A DNA stretch of 64,000 nucleotides from Oasisia sp. SBJ-2009 (taxonomy: Eukaryota > Annelida > Polychaeta > Sabellida > Siboglinidae). Made by a program: the position numbers and the translations under genes. The stretch's first letter is position 1. Each line of letters opens with the position of its first letter. The stretch spans positions 15,837,500 through 15,901,499 of the forward strand of contig OZ024867.1 in NCBI GenBank assembly GCA_964017155.1, written 5' to 3'. Positions 40,468-53,164 of the stretch are shown here, piece by piece. The notes under the pieces are model-generated. The model worked only from the letters and a program-made list of their open reading frames with translations. It had not been told where the DNA came from and made no database searches.

Positions 40468-43400
40468 ATTTGATGTGTAAGACAGGGTGTGAAAGACACG
40501 GTGTGTAAGACTTGGTGTGTAAGACATGGTGTGTAAGACTTGGTGTGTAAGACATGGTGTGTAAGACTTGGTGTTTAAGACATGGTGTGTAATACTTGAG
40601 GTGTAAGACTTGATGTGTACGACATGGTGTGTAAGCCCTGGTGTGTAAGACATGGTGTGTAAGACTTGGTGTGTAAGACTTAGTGTGTAAGACATGGTGT
40701 TTAAGACATGGTGCGTAAGACATGGTGTGTAAGACTTGGTGTGAAAGACTTGATGTGTAAGACTTGATGTGTACGACATTGTGTGTAAGCCCTGGTGTGT
40801 AAGACATGGTGTGTAAGACCTGGTGTGTAAGACATGGTGTGTAAGACTTGGTGTGTAAGTCTTAGTGTGTAAGACATGGTGTTTAAGACATGGTGTGTAG
40901 GACATGGTGTGTAAGACTTGGTGTGTAAAACTTGGTGTGTAAGACATAGTGTGTAAGACCTGGTGTGTAAGACTTGGTGTGTAAGACCTGGTGTGTAAGA
41001 CATGGTGTGTAAGTCTTAGTGTGTAAGATATGGTGTTTAAGACATGGTGTGTAGGACATGGTGTGTAAGACTTGGTGTGTCAGACTTGGTGTGTAAGACA
41101 TGGTGTGTAAGACCTGGTGTATAAGACATGGTGTGTAAGACCTGGTGTGTAAGACATGGTGTGTAAGACTTGGTGTGTAAGACTTAGTGTGTAAGACATG
41201 GTGTTTAAGACATGGTGTGTAAGACATGGTGTGTAAGACTTGGTGTGAAAGACTTGATGTGTAAGACTTGATGTGTAAGATTTGGTGTGTAAGACTTGGT
41301 GTGTATAACATGGTGTGTAAGACATGGTGTGTAAGACTTGGTGTGAAAGACTTGATGTGTAAGACTTGATGTGTAAGACTTGGTGTGTAAGACTTGGTGT
41401 ATAAGACATGGTGTGTAAGACTTGGTGTTTAAGACTTGGTGTGAAAGACTTGATGTGTAAGACTTGATGTGTAAGACTTGGTGTGTAAGACTTGATGTGT
41501 AAGACTTGGTGTGAAACACTTGATGTGTAAGACTTGATGTGTAAGACTTGATGTGTAAGACTTGGTGAGTATGAATAGGTGTGTATGACTTGGTGTGTAA
41601 GACAGGGTGTGAAAGACATGGTGTGTAAGACTTGGTGTGTAAGACATGGTGTGTAAGACATGGTGTGTAAGACATGGTGTGTAAGACTTGGTGTGTAAGA
41701 CATGGTGTGTAAGACATGGTGTGTAAGACTTGGTGTGTAACACATGGTGTGTAAAACTTGGTGTGTAAGACTTGTTGTGTACGACATGGTGTGTAAGACT
41801 TGGTGTGTAAGACATGGTGTGTAAAACTTGGTGTGTAAGACATGGTGTGTAAGACCTGGTGTGTAAGACATGGTGTGTAAGACTTGATGTGTAAGACTTG
41901 ATGTGTAAGACTTGATGTGTAAGACTTGGTGTGTAAGACTTGATTTGTAAGACTGGGTGTGAAACACTTGATGTGTAAGACTTGATGTATAAGACTTGAT
42001 GTGTAAGACTTGGTGTGTAAGACTTGGTGTGTAAGACTTGGTGTTTAAGACATGGTGTGTAATACTTGAGGTGTAAGACTTGATGTGTACGACATGGTGT
42101 GTAAGCCCTGGTGTGTAAGACATGGTGTGTAAGACTTGGTGTGTAAGACTTAGTGTGTAAGACATGGTGTTTAAGACATGGTGTGTAAGACATGGTGTGT
42201 AAGACTTGGTGTGAAAGACTTGATGTGTAAGACTTGATGTGTACGACATTGTGTGTAAGCCCTGGTGTGTAAGACATGGTGTGTAAGACCTGGTGTGTAA
42301 GACATGGTGTGTAAGACATGGTGTGTAAGACTTAGTGTGTAAGACATGGTGTTTAAGACATGGTGTGTAAGACATGGTGTGTAAGACTTGGTGTGAAAGA
42401 CTTGATGTGTAAGACTTGATGTGTAAGACTTGGTGTGTAAGACTTGGTGTGTAAGACATGGTGTGTAAGACTTGGTGTGTAAGACTTGGTGTGAAAGACT
42501 TGATGTGTAAGATTTGATGTGTAAGACTTGATGTGTAAGACTTGGTGTGTAAGACTTGATGTGTAAGACTTGGTGTGAAACACTTGATATGTAAGACTTG
42601 ATGTGTAAGACTTGGTGTGTAAGACATGGTGTGTAAGACTTGGTGTGTAAGACTCGGTGTGTAAGACATGGTGTGTAAGACTTGGTGTGTAAGTCTTAGT
42701 GTGTAAGACATGGTGTTTAAGACATGGTGTGTAGGACATGGTGTGTAAGACTTGGTGTGTAAGACTTGGTGTGTAAGACTTAGTGTGTAAGACATGGTGT
42801 TTAAGACATGGTGTGTAAGACATGGTGTGTAAGACTTGGTGTGAAAGACTTGATGTGTAAGACTTGATGTGTAAGACTTGGTGTGTAAGACTTGGTGTGT
42901 AAGACATGGTGTGTAAGACTTGGTGTGTAAGACTTGGTGTGAAAGACTTGATGTGTAAGACTTGATGTGTAAGATTTGATGTGTAGGACTTGGTGTGTAA
43001 GACTTGATGTGTAAGACTTGGTGTGAAACACTTGATATGTAAGACTTGATGTGTAAGACTTGGTGTGTAAGACATGGTGTGTAAGACTTGGTGTGTAAGA
43101 CTCGGTGTGTAAGACATGGTGTGTAAGACTTGGTGTGTAAGTCTTAGTGTGTAAGACATGGTGTTTAAGACATGGTGTGTAGGACATGGTGTGTAAGACT
43201 TGGTGTGTAAAACTTGGTGTGTAAGACATGGTGTGTAAGACCTGGTGTGTAAGACATGGTGTGTAAGACCTGGTGTGTAAGACATGGTGTGTAAGACTTG
43301 ATGTGTAAGACCTGGTGTGTAAGACTTGGTGTGTAAGACATGGTGTGTAATACTTGATGTGTCAGACTTGATGTGTACGACATGGTGTGTAAGCCCTGGT

Positions 43401-46012
43401 GTATAAGACATGGTGTGTAAGACCTGGTGTGTAAGACATGGTGTGTAAGACTTGGTGTGTAAGACTTAGTGTGTAAGACATGGTGTTTAAGACATGGTGT
43501 GTAAGACATGGTGTGTAAGACTTGGTGTGAAAGACTTGATGTGTAAGACTTGATGTGTAAGATTTGGTGTGTAAGACTTGGTGTGTATAACATGGTGTGT
43601 AAGACATGGTGTGTAAGACTTGGTGTGTAAGACTTGGTGTGTAAGACATGGTGTGTAAGACTTGATGTGTAAGACATTGTGTGTAAGACTTGGTGTGTAA
43701 GACATGGTGTGTAAGACTTGGTGTGTAAGACTCGGTGTGTAAGACATGGTGTGTAAGACATGGTGTGCAAGACATGGTGTGTAAGACCTGGTGTGTAAGA
43801 CATGGTGTGTAAGACCTGGTGTGTAAGACTTGGTGTGTAAGACTTGATGTGTAAGACTTGATGTGTAAGACTTGGTGTGTAAGACCAGGTGTGTAAGACT
43901 TGGTGTGTAAGACTTGTTGTGTACGACATGGTCTGTAAGACTTGGTGTGTAAGACATGGTGTGTAAGACTTGGTGTGTAAGACATGGTGTGTAAGACTTG
44001 GTGTGTAAGACTTGTTGTGAAAGACTTGATGTGTAAGACTTGATGTGTAAGACTTGATGTGTAAGACTTGGTGTGTAAGACTTGATTTGTAAGACTTGGT
44101 GTGAAACACTTGATGTGTAAGACTTGATGTATAAGACTTGATGTGTAAGACTTGGTGTGTAAGACTTGGTGTGTAAGACTTGGTGTGTAAGACATGGTGT
44201 GTTATACTTGATGTGTAAGATTTGATGTGTAAGACAGGGTGTGAAAGACATGGTGTGTAAGACTTGGTGTGTAAGACATGGTGTGTAAGACTTGGTGTGT
44301 AAGACATGGTGTGTAAGACTTGGTGTTTAAGACATGGTGTGTAATACTTGAGGTGTAAGACTTGATGTGTACGACATGGTGTGTAAGCCCTGGTGTGTAA
44401 GACATGGTGTGTAAGACTTGGTGTGTAAGACTTAGTGTGTAAGACATGGTGTTTAAGACATGGTGTGTAAGACATGGTGTGTAAGACTTGGTGTGAAAGA
44501 CTTGATGTGTAAGACTTGATGTGTAAGATTTGGTGTGTAAGACTTGGTGTGTAAAACATGGTGTGTAAGACATTGTGTGTAAGACTTGGTGTGAAAGACT
44601 TGATGTGTAAGACTTGATGTGTAAGACTTGGTGTGTAAGACTTGGTGTGTAAGACATGGTGTGTAAGACTTGGTGTGTAAGACTTGGTGTGAAAGACTTG
44701 ATGTGTAAGACTTGATGTGTAAGACTTGGTGTGAAACACTTGATGTGTAAGACTTGATGTGTAAGACTTGATGTGTAAGACTTGATGTGAAAGACTTGAT
44801 GTGTAAGACTGGGTGTGTAAGACTTGATGTGTAAGACTTGATGTGTAAGACTTGGTGTGTAAGACTTGGTGTGTAAGACGTGGTGTGTAAGACATGGTGT
44901 GTTATACTTGATGTGTAAAATTTGATGTGTAAGACAGGGTGTGAAAGACATGGTGTGTAAGACTTGGTGTGTAAGACATGGTGTGTAAGACTAGGTGTGT
45001 AAGACATGGTGTGTAAGACATGGTGTGTAAGACTTGGTGTGTAAGACATGGTGTGTAGGACATGGTGTGTAAGACATGGTGTGTAAGACTTGGTGTGTAA
45101 AACTTGGTGTGTAAGACATGGTGTGTAAGACCTGGTGTGTAAGACATGGTGTGTAAGACCTGGTGTGTAAGACATGGTGTGTAAGACTTGATGTGTAAGA
45201 CCTGGTGTGTAAGACTTGGTGTGTAAGACATGGTGTGTAATACTTGATGTGTAAGACTTGATGTGTACGACATTGTGTGTAAGCCCTGGTGTGTAAGACA
45301 TGGTGTGTAAGCCCTGGTGTGTAAGACATGGTGTGTAAGACTTGGTGTGTAAGACTTAGTGTGTAAGACATGGTGTTTAAGACATGGTGTGTAAGACATG
45401 GTGTGTAAGACTTGGTGTGAAAGACTTGATGTTTAAGACTTGATGTGTAAGACTTGGTGTGTAAGGCTTGGTGTGTATGACATGGTGTGTAAGACTTGGT
45501 GTGTAAGACATGGTGTGAAAGACTTGATGTGTAAGACTTGATGTGTAAGACTTGATGTGTAAGACTTGGTGTGTAAGACTTGATGTGTAAGACTTGATGT
45601 GTAAGACTAGGTGTGTAAGACATGGTGTGTAAGACATGGTGTGTAAGACTTGGTGTGTAAGACATGGTGTGTAAGACTTGGTGTGTAAGACATGGTGTGT
45701 AAGACTTGGTGTGTAAGACTTGTTGTGAAAGACTTGATGTGTAAGACTTGATGTGTAAGACTTGATGTGTAAGACTTGGTGTGTAAGACTTGATTTGTAA
45801 GACTTGGTGTGAAACACTTGATGTGTAAGACTTGATGTATAAGACTTGATGTGTAAGACTTGGTGTGTAAGACTTGGTGTGTAAGACTTGGTGTGTAAGA
45901 CATGGTGTGTTATACTTGATGTGTAAGATTTGATGTGTAAGACAGGGTGTGAAAGACATGGTGTGTAAGACTTGGTGTGTAAGACATGGTGTGTAAGACT
46001 TGGTGTGTAAGA

Positions 46013-49000
46013 CATGGTGTGTAAGACTTGGTGTTTAAGACATGGTGTGTAATACTTGAGGTGTAAGACTTGATGTGTACGACATGGTGTGTAAGCCCTG
46101 GTGTGTAAGACATGGTGTGTAAGACTTGGTGTGTAAGACTTAGTGTGTAAGACATGGTGTTTAAGACATGGTGTGTAAGACATTGTGTGTAAGACTTGGT
46201 GTGAAAGACTTGTGTGTAAAACTTGATGTGTACGACATGGTGTGTAAGCCCTGGTGTGTAAGACATGGTGTGTAAGACTTGGTGTGTAAGACTTAGTGTG
46301 TAAGACATGGTGTGTAAGACCTGGTGTGTAAGACATGGTGTGTAAGACTTGGTGTGTAAGACTTAGTGTGTAAGACATGGTGTTTAAGACGTGGTGTGTA
46401 AGACATGGTGTGTAAGACTTGGTGTGAAAGACTTGATGTGTAAGACTTGATGTGTAAGACTTGGTGTGTAAGACTTGGTGTGTAAGACATGGTGTGTAAG
46501 ACTTGGTGTGTAAGACTTGGTGTGAAAGACTTGATGTGTAAGACTTGGTGTGTAAGACTTGATGTGTAAGACTTGGTGTGTAAGACTTGATGTGTAAGAC
46601 TTGGTGTGAAACACTTGATATGTAAGACTTGATGTGTAAGACTTGGTGTGTAAGACATGGTGTGTAAGACTTGGTGTGTAAGACTCGGTGTGTAAGTCTT
46701 AGTGTGTAAGACTTGGTGTGTAAGTCTTAGTGTGTAAGACATGGTGTTTAAGACATGGTGTGTAAGACATGGTGTGTAATACTTGATGTGTCAGACTTGA
46801 TGTGTACGACATGGTGTGTAAGCCCTGGTGTGTAAGACATGGTGTGTAAGACCTGGTGTGTAAGACATGGTGTGTAAGACTTGGTGTGTAAGACTTAGTG
46901 TGTAAGACATGGTGTTTAAGACATGGTGTGTAAGACATGGTGTGTAAGACTTGGTGTGAAAGACTTGATGTGTAAGACTTGATGTGTAAGATTTGGTGTG
47001 TAAGACTTGGTGTGTAAAACATGGTGTGTAAGACATGGTGTGTAAGACTTGGTGTGAAAGACTTGATGTGTAAGACTTGATGTGTAAGACTTGGTGTGTA
47101 AGACTTGGTGTATAAGACATGGTGTGTAAAACTTGGTGTTTAAGACTTGGTGTGAAAGACTTGATGTGTAAGACTTGATGTGTAAGACTTGATGTGTAAG
47201 ACTTGGTGTGTAAGACTTGATGTGTAAGGCTTGGTGTGAAACACTTGATGTGTAAGACTTGATGTGTAAGACTTGATGTGTAAGACTTGGTGAGTAAGAC
47301 TTGGTGTGTAAGACTTGGTGTGTAAGACAGGGTGTGAAAGACATGGTGTGTAAGACTTGGTGTGTAAGACATGGTGTGTAAGACTTGGTGTGTTAGACAT
47401 GGTGTGTAAGACTTGGTGTGTAAGACATGGTGTGTAAGACATGGTGTGTAAGACTTGGTGTGTAACACATGGTGTGTAAGACTTGGTGTGTAAGACATGG
47501 TGTGTAGGACATGGTGTGTAGGACATGGTGTGTAAGACTTGGTGTGTAAAACTTGGTGTGTAAGACATGGTGTGTAAGACCTGGTGTGTAAGACATGGTG
47601 TGTAAGACTTGATGTGTAAGACTTGATGTGTAAGACTTGGTGTGTAAGACTTGGTGTGTAAGACATGGTGTGTAAGACTTGGTGTGTAAGACTTGGTGTG
47701 AAAGACTTGATGTGTAAGACTTGATGTGTAAGATTTGATGTGTAGGACTTGGTGTGTAAGACTTGATGTGTAAGACTTGGTGTGAAACACTTGATATGTA
47801 AGACTTGATGTGTAAGACTTGGTGTGTAAGACATGGTGTGTAAGACTTGGTGTGTAAGACTCGGTGTGTAAGACATGGTGTGTAAGACTTGGTGTGTAAG
47901 TCTTAGTGTGTAAGACATGGTGTTTAAGACATGGTGTGTAGGACTTGGTGTGTAAGACTTGGTGTGTAAAACTTGGTGTGTAAGACATGGTGTGTAAGAC
48001 CTGGTGTGTAAGACATGGTGTGTAAGACCTGGTGTGTAAGACATGGTGTGTAAGACTTGATGTGTAAGACCTGGTGTGTAAGACTTGGTGTGTAAGACAT
48101 GGTGTGTAATACTTGATGTGTCAGACTTGATGTGTACGACATGGTGTGTAAGCCCTGGTGTATAAGACATGGTGTGTAAGACCTGGTGTGTAAGACATGG
48201 TGTGTAAGACTTGGTGTGTAAGACTTAGTGTGTAAGACATGGTGTTTAAGACATGGTGTGTAAGACATGGTGTGTAAGACTTGGTGTGAAAGACTTGATG
48301 TGTAAGACTTGATGTGTAAGATTTGGTGTGTAAGACTTGGTGTGTATAACATGGTGTGTAAGACATGGTGTGTAAGACTTGGTGTGAAAGACTTGATGTG
48401 TAAGACTTGATGTGTAAGACTTGGTGTGTAAGACTCGGTGTATAAGACATGGTGTGTAAGACTTGGTGTTTAAGACTTGGTGTGAAAGACTTGATGTGTA
48501 AGACTTGATGTGTAAGACTTGGTGTGTAAGACTTGATGTGTAAGACTTGGTGTGAAACACTTGATGTGTAAGACTTGATGTGTAAGACTTGATGTGTAAG
48601 ACTTGGTGAGTATGACTTGGTGTGTATGACTTGGTGTGTAAGACAGGGTGTGAAAGACATGGTGTGTAAGACTTGGTGTGTAAGACATGGTGTGTAAGAC
48701 ATGGTGTGTAAGACATGGTGTGTAAGACTTGGTGTGTAAGACATGGTGTGTAAGACATGGTGTGTAAGACTTGGTATGTAACACATGGTGTGTAAAACTT
48801 GGTGTGTAAGACATGGTGTGTAGGACATGGTGTGTAGGACATGGTGTGTAAGACTTGGTGTGTAAAACTTGGTGTGTAAGACATGGTGTGTAAGACCTGG
48901 TGTGTAAGACATGGTGTGTAAGACTTGATGTGTAAGACTTGATGTGTAAGACTTGATGTGTATGACTTGGTGTGTAAGACTTCGTGTGTAAGACATGGTG

Positions 49001-50295
49001 TGTTATAATTGATGTGTAAGATTTGATGTGTAAGACATGGTGTGTAAGACATGGTGTGTAAGACTTGGTGTGTAAGACATGGTGTGTAAGACTTGATGTG
49101 TAAGACATTGTGTGTAAGACTTGGTGTGTAAGACATGGTGTGTAAGACTTGGTGTGTAAGACTCGGTGTGTAAGACATGGTGTGTAAGACATGGTGTGCA
49201 AGACATGGTGTGTAAGACCTGGTGTGTAAGACATGGTGTGTAAGACCTGGTGTGTAAGACTTGGTGTGTAAGACTTGATGTGTAAGACTTGATGTGTAAG
49301 ACTTGGTGTGTAAGACCAGGTGTGTAAGACTTGGTGTGTAAGACTTGTTGTGTACGACATGGTCTGTAAGACTTGGTGTGTAAGACATGGTGTGTAAGAC
49401 ATGGTGTGTAAGACATGGTGTGTAAGACATGGTGTGTAAGACTTGGTGTGTAAGACATGGTGTGTAAGACATGGTGTGTAAGACTTGGTATGTAACACAT
49501 GGTGTGTAAAACTTGGTGTGTAAGACATGGTGTGTAGGACATGGTGTGTAGGACATGGTGTGTAAGACTTGGTGTGTAAAACTTGGTGTGTAAGACATGG
49601 TGTGTAAGACCTGGTGTGTAAGACATGGTGTGTAAGACTTGATGTGTAAGACTTGATGTGTAAGACTTGATGTGTATGACTTGGTGTGTAAGACTTGGTG
49701 TGTAAGACATGGTGTGTTATAATTGATGTGTAAGATTTGATGTGTAAGACATGGTGTGTAAGACATGGTGTGTAAGACTTGGTGTGTAAGACATGGTGTG
49801 TAAGACTTGATGTGTAAGACATTGTGTGTAAGACTTGGTGTGTAAGACATGGTGTGTAAGACTTGGTGTGTAAGACTCGGTGTGTAAGACATGGTGTGTA
49901 AGACATGGTGTGCAAGACATGGTGTGTAAGACCTGGTGTGTAAGACATGGTGTGTAAGACCTGGTGTGTAAGACTTGGTGTGTAAGACTTGATGTGTAAG
50001 ACTTGATGTGTAAGACTTGGTGTGTAAGACCAGGTGTGTAAGACTTGGTGTGTAAGACTTGTTGTGTACGACATGGTCTGTAAGATTTGGTGTGTAAGAC
50101 ATGGTGTGTAAGACTTGGTGTGTAAGACATGGTGTGTAAGACTTGGTGTGTAAGACTTGTTGTGAAAGACTTGATGTGTAAGACTTGATGTGTAAGACTT
50201 GATGTGTAAGACTTGGTGTGTAAGACTTGATTTGTAAGACTTGGTGTGAAACACTTGATGTGTAAGACTTGATGTATAAGACTTGATGTGTAAGA
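46013..50295 (+). repeat. 4,283-bp higher-order repeat, copy 1 in block B
   Basis: This is the counterpart of 17,050-21,332 at +28,963. The 1-bp-deleted monomer is at 46,208. It holds the 714-bp tandem pair at 48,685-50,112. Confidence 0.82.
48685..50112 (+). repeat. 714-bp tandem pair in block B
   Basis: Two 714-bp copies, split at 49,398/49,399, correspond to 19,722-21,149 in block A. A substitution, GACTTCGTG, lies near 48,982 in the first copy only. Confidence 0.8.
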
Positions 50296-52390
50296 CTTGG
50301 TGTGTAAGACTTGGTGTTTAAGACATGGTGTGTAATACTTGAGGTGTAAGACTTGATGTGTACGACATGGTGTGTAAGCCCTGGTGTGTAAGACATGGTG
50401 TGTAAGACTTGGTGTGTAAGACTTAGTGTGTAAGACATGGTGTTTAAGACATGGTGTGTAAGACATTGTGTGTAAGACTTGGTGTGAAAGACTTGTGTGT
50501 AAAACTTGATGTGTACGACATGGTGTGTAAGCCCTGGTGTGTAAGACATGGTGTGTAAGACTTGGTGTGTAAGACTTAGTGTGTAAGACATGGTGTGTAA
50601 GACCTGGTGTGTAAGACATGGTGTGTAAGACTTGGTGTGTAAGACTTAGTGTGTAAGACATGGTGTTTAAGACGTGGTGTGTAAGACATGGTGTGTAAGA
50701 CTTGGTGTGAAAGACTTGATGTGTAAGACTTGATGTGTAAGACTTGGTGTGTAAGACTTGGTGTGTAAGACATGGTGTGTACGACTTGGTGTGTAAGACT
50801 TGGTGTGAAAGACTTGATGTGTAAGACTTGGTGTGTAAGACTTGATGTGTAAGACTTGGTGTGTAAGACTTGATGTGTAAGACTTGGTGTGAAACACTTG
50901 ATATGTAAGACTTGATGTGTAAGACTTGGTGTGTAAGACATGGTGTGTAAGACTTGGTGTGTAAGACTCGGTGTGTAAGTCTTAGTGTGTAAGACTTGGT
51001 GTGTAAGTCTTAGTGTGTAAGACATGGTGTTTAAGACATGGTGTGTAAGACATGGTGTGTAATACTTGATGTGTCAGACTTGATGTGTACGACATGGTGT
51101 GTAAGCCCTGGTGTGTAAGACATGGTGTGTAAGACCTGGTGTGTAAGACATGGTGTGTAAGACTTGGTGTGTAAGACTTAGTGTGTAAGACATGGTGTTT
51201 AAGACATGGTGTGTAAGACATGGTGTGTAAGACTTGGTGTGAAAGACTTGATGTGTAAGACTTGATGTGTAAGATTTGGTGTGTAAGACTTGGTGTGTAA
51301 AACATGGTGTGTAAGACATGGTGTGTAAGACTTGGTGTGAAAGACTTGATGTGTAAGACTTGATGTGTAAGACTTGGTGTGTAAGACTTGGTGTATAAGA
51401 CATGGTGTGTAAAACTTGGTGTTTAAGACTTGGTGTGAAAGACTTGATGTGTAAGACTTGATGTGTAAGACTTGATGTGTAAGACTTGGTGTGTAAGACT
51501 TGATGTGTAAGGCTTGGTGTGAAACACTTGATGTGTAAGACTTGATGTGTAAGACTTGATGTGTAAGACTTGGTGAGTAAGACTTGGTGTGTAAGACTTG
51601 GTGTGTAAGACAGGGTGTGAAAGACATGGTGTGTAAGACTTGGTGTGTAAGACATGGTGTGTAAGACTTGGTGTGTTAGACATGGTGTGTAAGACTTGGT
51701 GTGTAAGACATGGTGTGTAAGACATGGTGTGTAAGACTTGGTGTGTAACACATGGTGTGTAAGACTTGGTGTGTAAGACATGGTGTGTAGGACATGGTGT
51801 GTAGGACATGGTGTGTAAGACTTGGTGTGTAAAAATTGGTGTGTAAGACATGGTGTGTAAGACCTGGTGTGTAAGACATGGTGTGTAAGACTTGATGTGT
51901 AAGACTTGATGTGTAAGACTTGGTGTGTAAGACTTGGTGTGTAAGACATGGTGTGTAAGACTTGGTGTGTAAGACTTGGTGTGAAAGACTTGATGTGTAA
52001 GACTTGATGTGTAAGATTTGATGTGTAGGACTTGGTGTGTAAGACTTGATGTGTAAGACTTGGTGTGAAACACTTGATATGTAAGACTTGATGTGTAAGA
52101 CTTGGTGTGTAAGACATGGTGTGTAAGACTTGGTGTGTAAGACTCGGTGTGTAAGACATGGTGTGTAAGACTTGGTGTGTAAGTCTTAGTGTGTAAGACA
52201 TGGTGTTTAAGACATGGTGTGTAGGACATGGTGTGTAAGACTTGGTGTGTAAAACTTGGTGTGTAAGACATGGTGTGTAAGACCTGGTGTGTAAGACATG
52301 GTGTGTAAGACCTGGTGTGTAAGACATGGTGTGTAAGACTTGATGTGTAAGACCTGGTGTGTAAGACTTGGTGTGTAAGACATGGTGTGT
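50296..52390 (+). repeat. 4,283-bp higher-order repeat, copy 2 in block B (truncated)
   Basis: This follows 46,013 onward at +4,283, with the 1-bp-deleted monomer at 50,491. It is cut off where the 7,152-bp copy begins, so it is much shorter than copy 1. Confidence 0.78.
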
Positions 52391-53164
52391 AATACTTGAT
52401 GTGTAAGACTTGATGTGTACGACATTGTGTGTAAGCCCTGGTGTGTAAGACATGGTGTGTAAGCCCTGGTGTGTAAGACATGGTGTGTAAGACTTGGTGT
52501 GTAAGACTTAGTGTGTAAGACATGGTGTTTAAGACATGGTGTGTAAGACATGGTGTGTAAGACTTGGTGTGAAAGACTTGATGTTTAAGACTTGATGTGT
52601 AAGACTTGGTGTGTAAGGCTTGGTGTGTATGACATGGTGTGTAAGACTTGGTGTGTAAGACATGGTGTGAAAGACTTGATGTGTAAGACTTGATGTGTAA
52701 GACTTGATGTGTAAGACTTGGTGTGTAAGACTTGATGTGTAAGACTTGATGTGTAAGACTAGGTGTGTAAGACATGGTGTGTAAGACATGGTGTGTAAGA
52801 CTTGGTGTGTAAGACATGGTGTGTAAGACTTGGTGTGTAAGACATGGTGTGTAAGACTTGGTGTGTAAGACTTGTTGTGAAAGACTTGATGTGTAAGACT
52901 TGATGTGTAAGACTTGATGTGTAAGACTTGGTGTGTAAGACTTGATTTGTAAGACTTGGTGTGAAACACTTGATGTGTAAGACTTGATGTATAAGACTTG
53001 ATGTGTAAGACTTGGTGTGTAAGACTTGGTGTGTAAGACTTGGTGTGTAAGACATGGTGTGTTATACTTGATGTGTAAGATTTGATGTGTAAGACAGGGT
53101 GTGAAAGACATGGTGTGTAAGACTTGGTGTGTAAGACATGGTGTGTAAGACTTGGTGTGTAAGA

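Larger units (their letters stand above)
45075..52226 (+). repeat. 7,152-bp higher-order repeat, copy 1
   Basis: The right part of block B recurs at +7,152 bp (511 monomers minus 2 bp, because each copy holds two of the 1-bp-deleted monomers). It includes a 4,283-bp unit, a 714-bp pair and the 28-bp loss near 45,608. The junction falls between GTAAAACTTGG near 52,240 and the point near 52,400 where the sequence leaves the block A order. Confidence 0.88.
26949..52390 (+). repeat. Large block B, second copy of block A
   Basis: Block B is co-linear with 1-23,430. It differs by a 210-bp duplication with a 42-bp loss near 27.6-28.0 kb, one unit fewer near 29.45 kb, a 42-bp loss near 31.15 kb, an added 1,932-bp copy, a 1-bp deletion near 39,265 and a 28-bp loss near 45,608. 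Substitutions I found include 8,729 T versus 37,721 A, 13,545 G versus 42,536 T, 15,004 A versus 43,995 G, and 16,005 A versus 44,996 T. The 4,550-bp, 1,022-bp, 4,283-bp and 714-bp sub-duplications are present in both blocks, so they are older than the A/B duplication. Confidence 0.9.

Noticed and set aside
48246..50591. 781-residue minus-strand open frame, with near-identical relatives at 19,283-21,628 and 55,398-57,743
   Set aside because: Conservation between the three comes from copying of the DNA blocks (28,963 and 7,152 bp), not from protein selection. The overlapping frames are conserved to the same degree.
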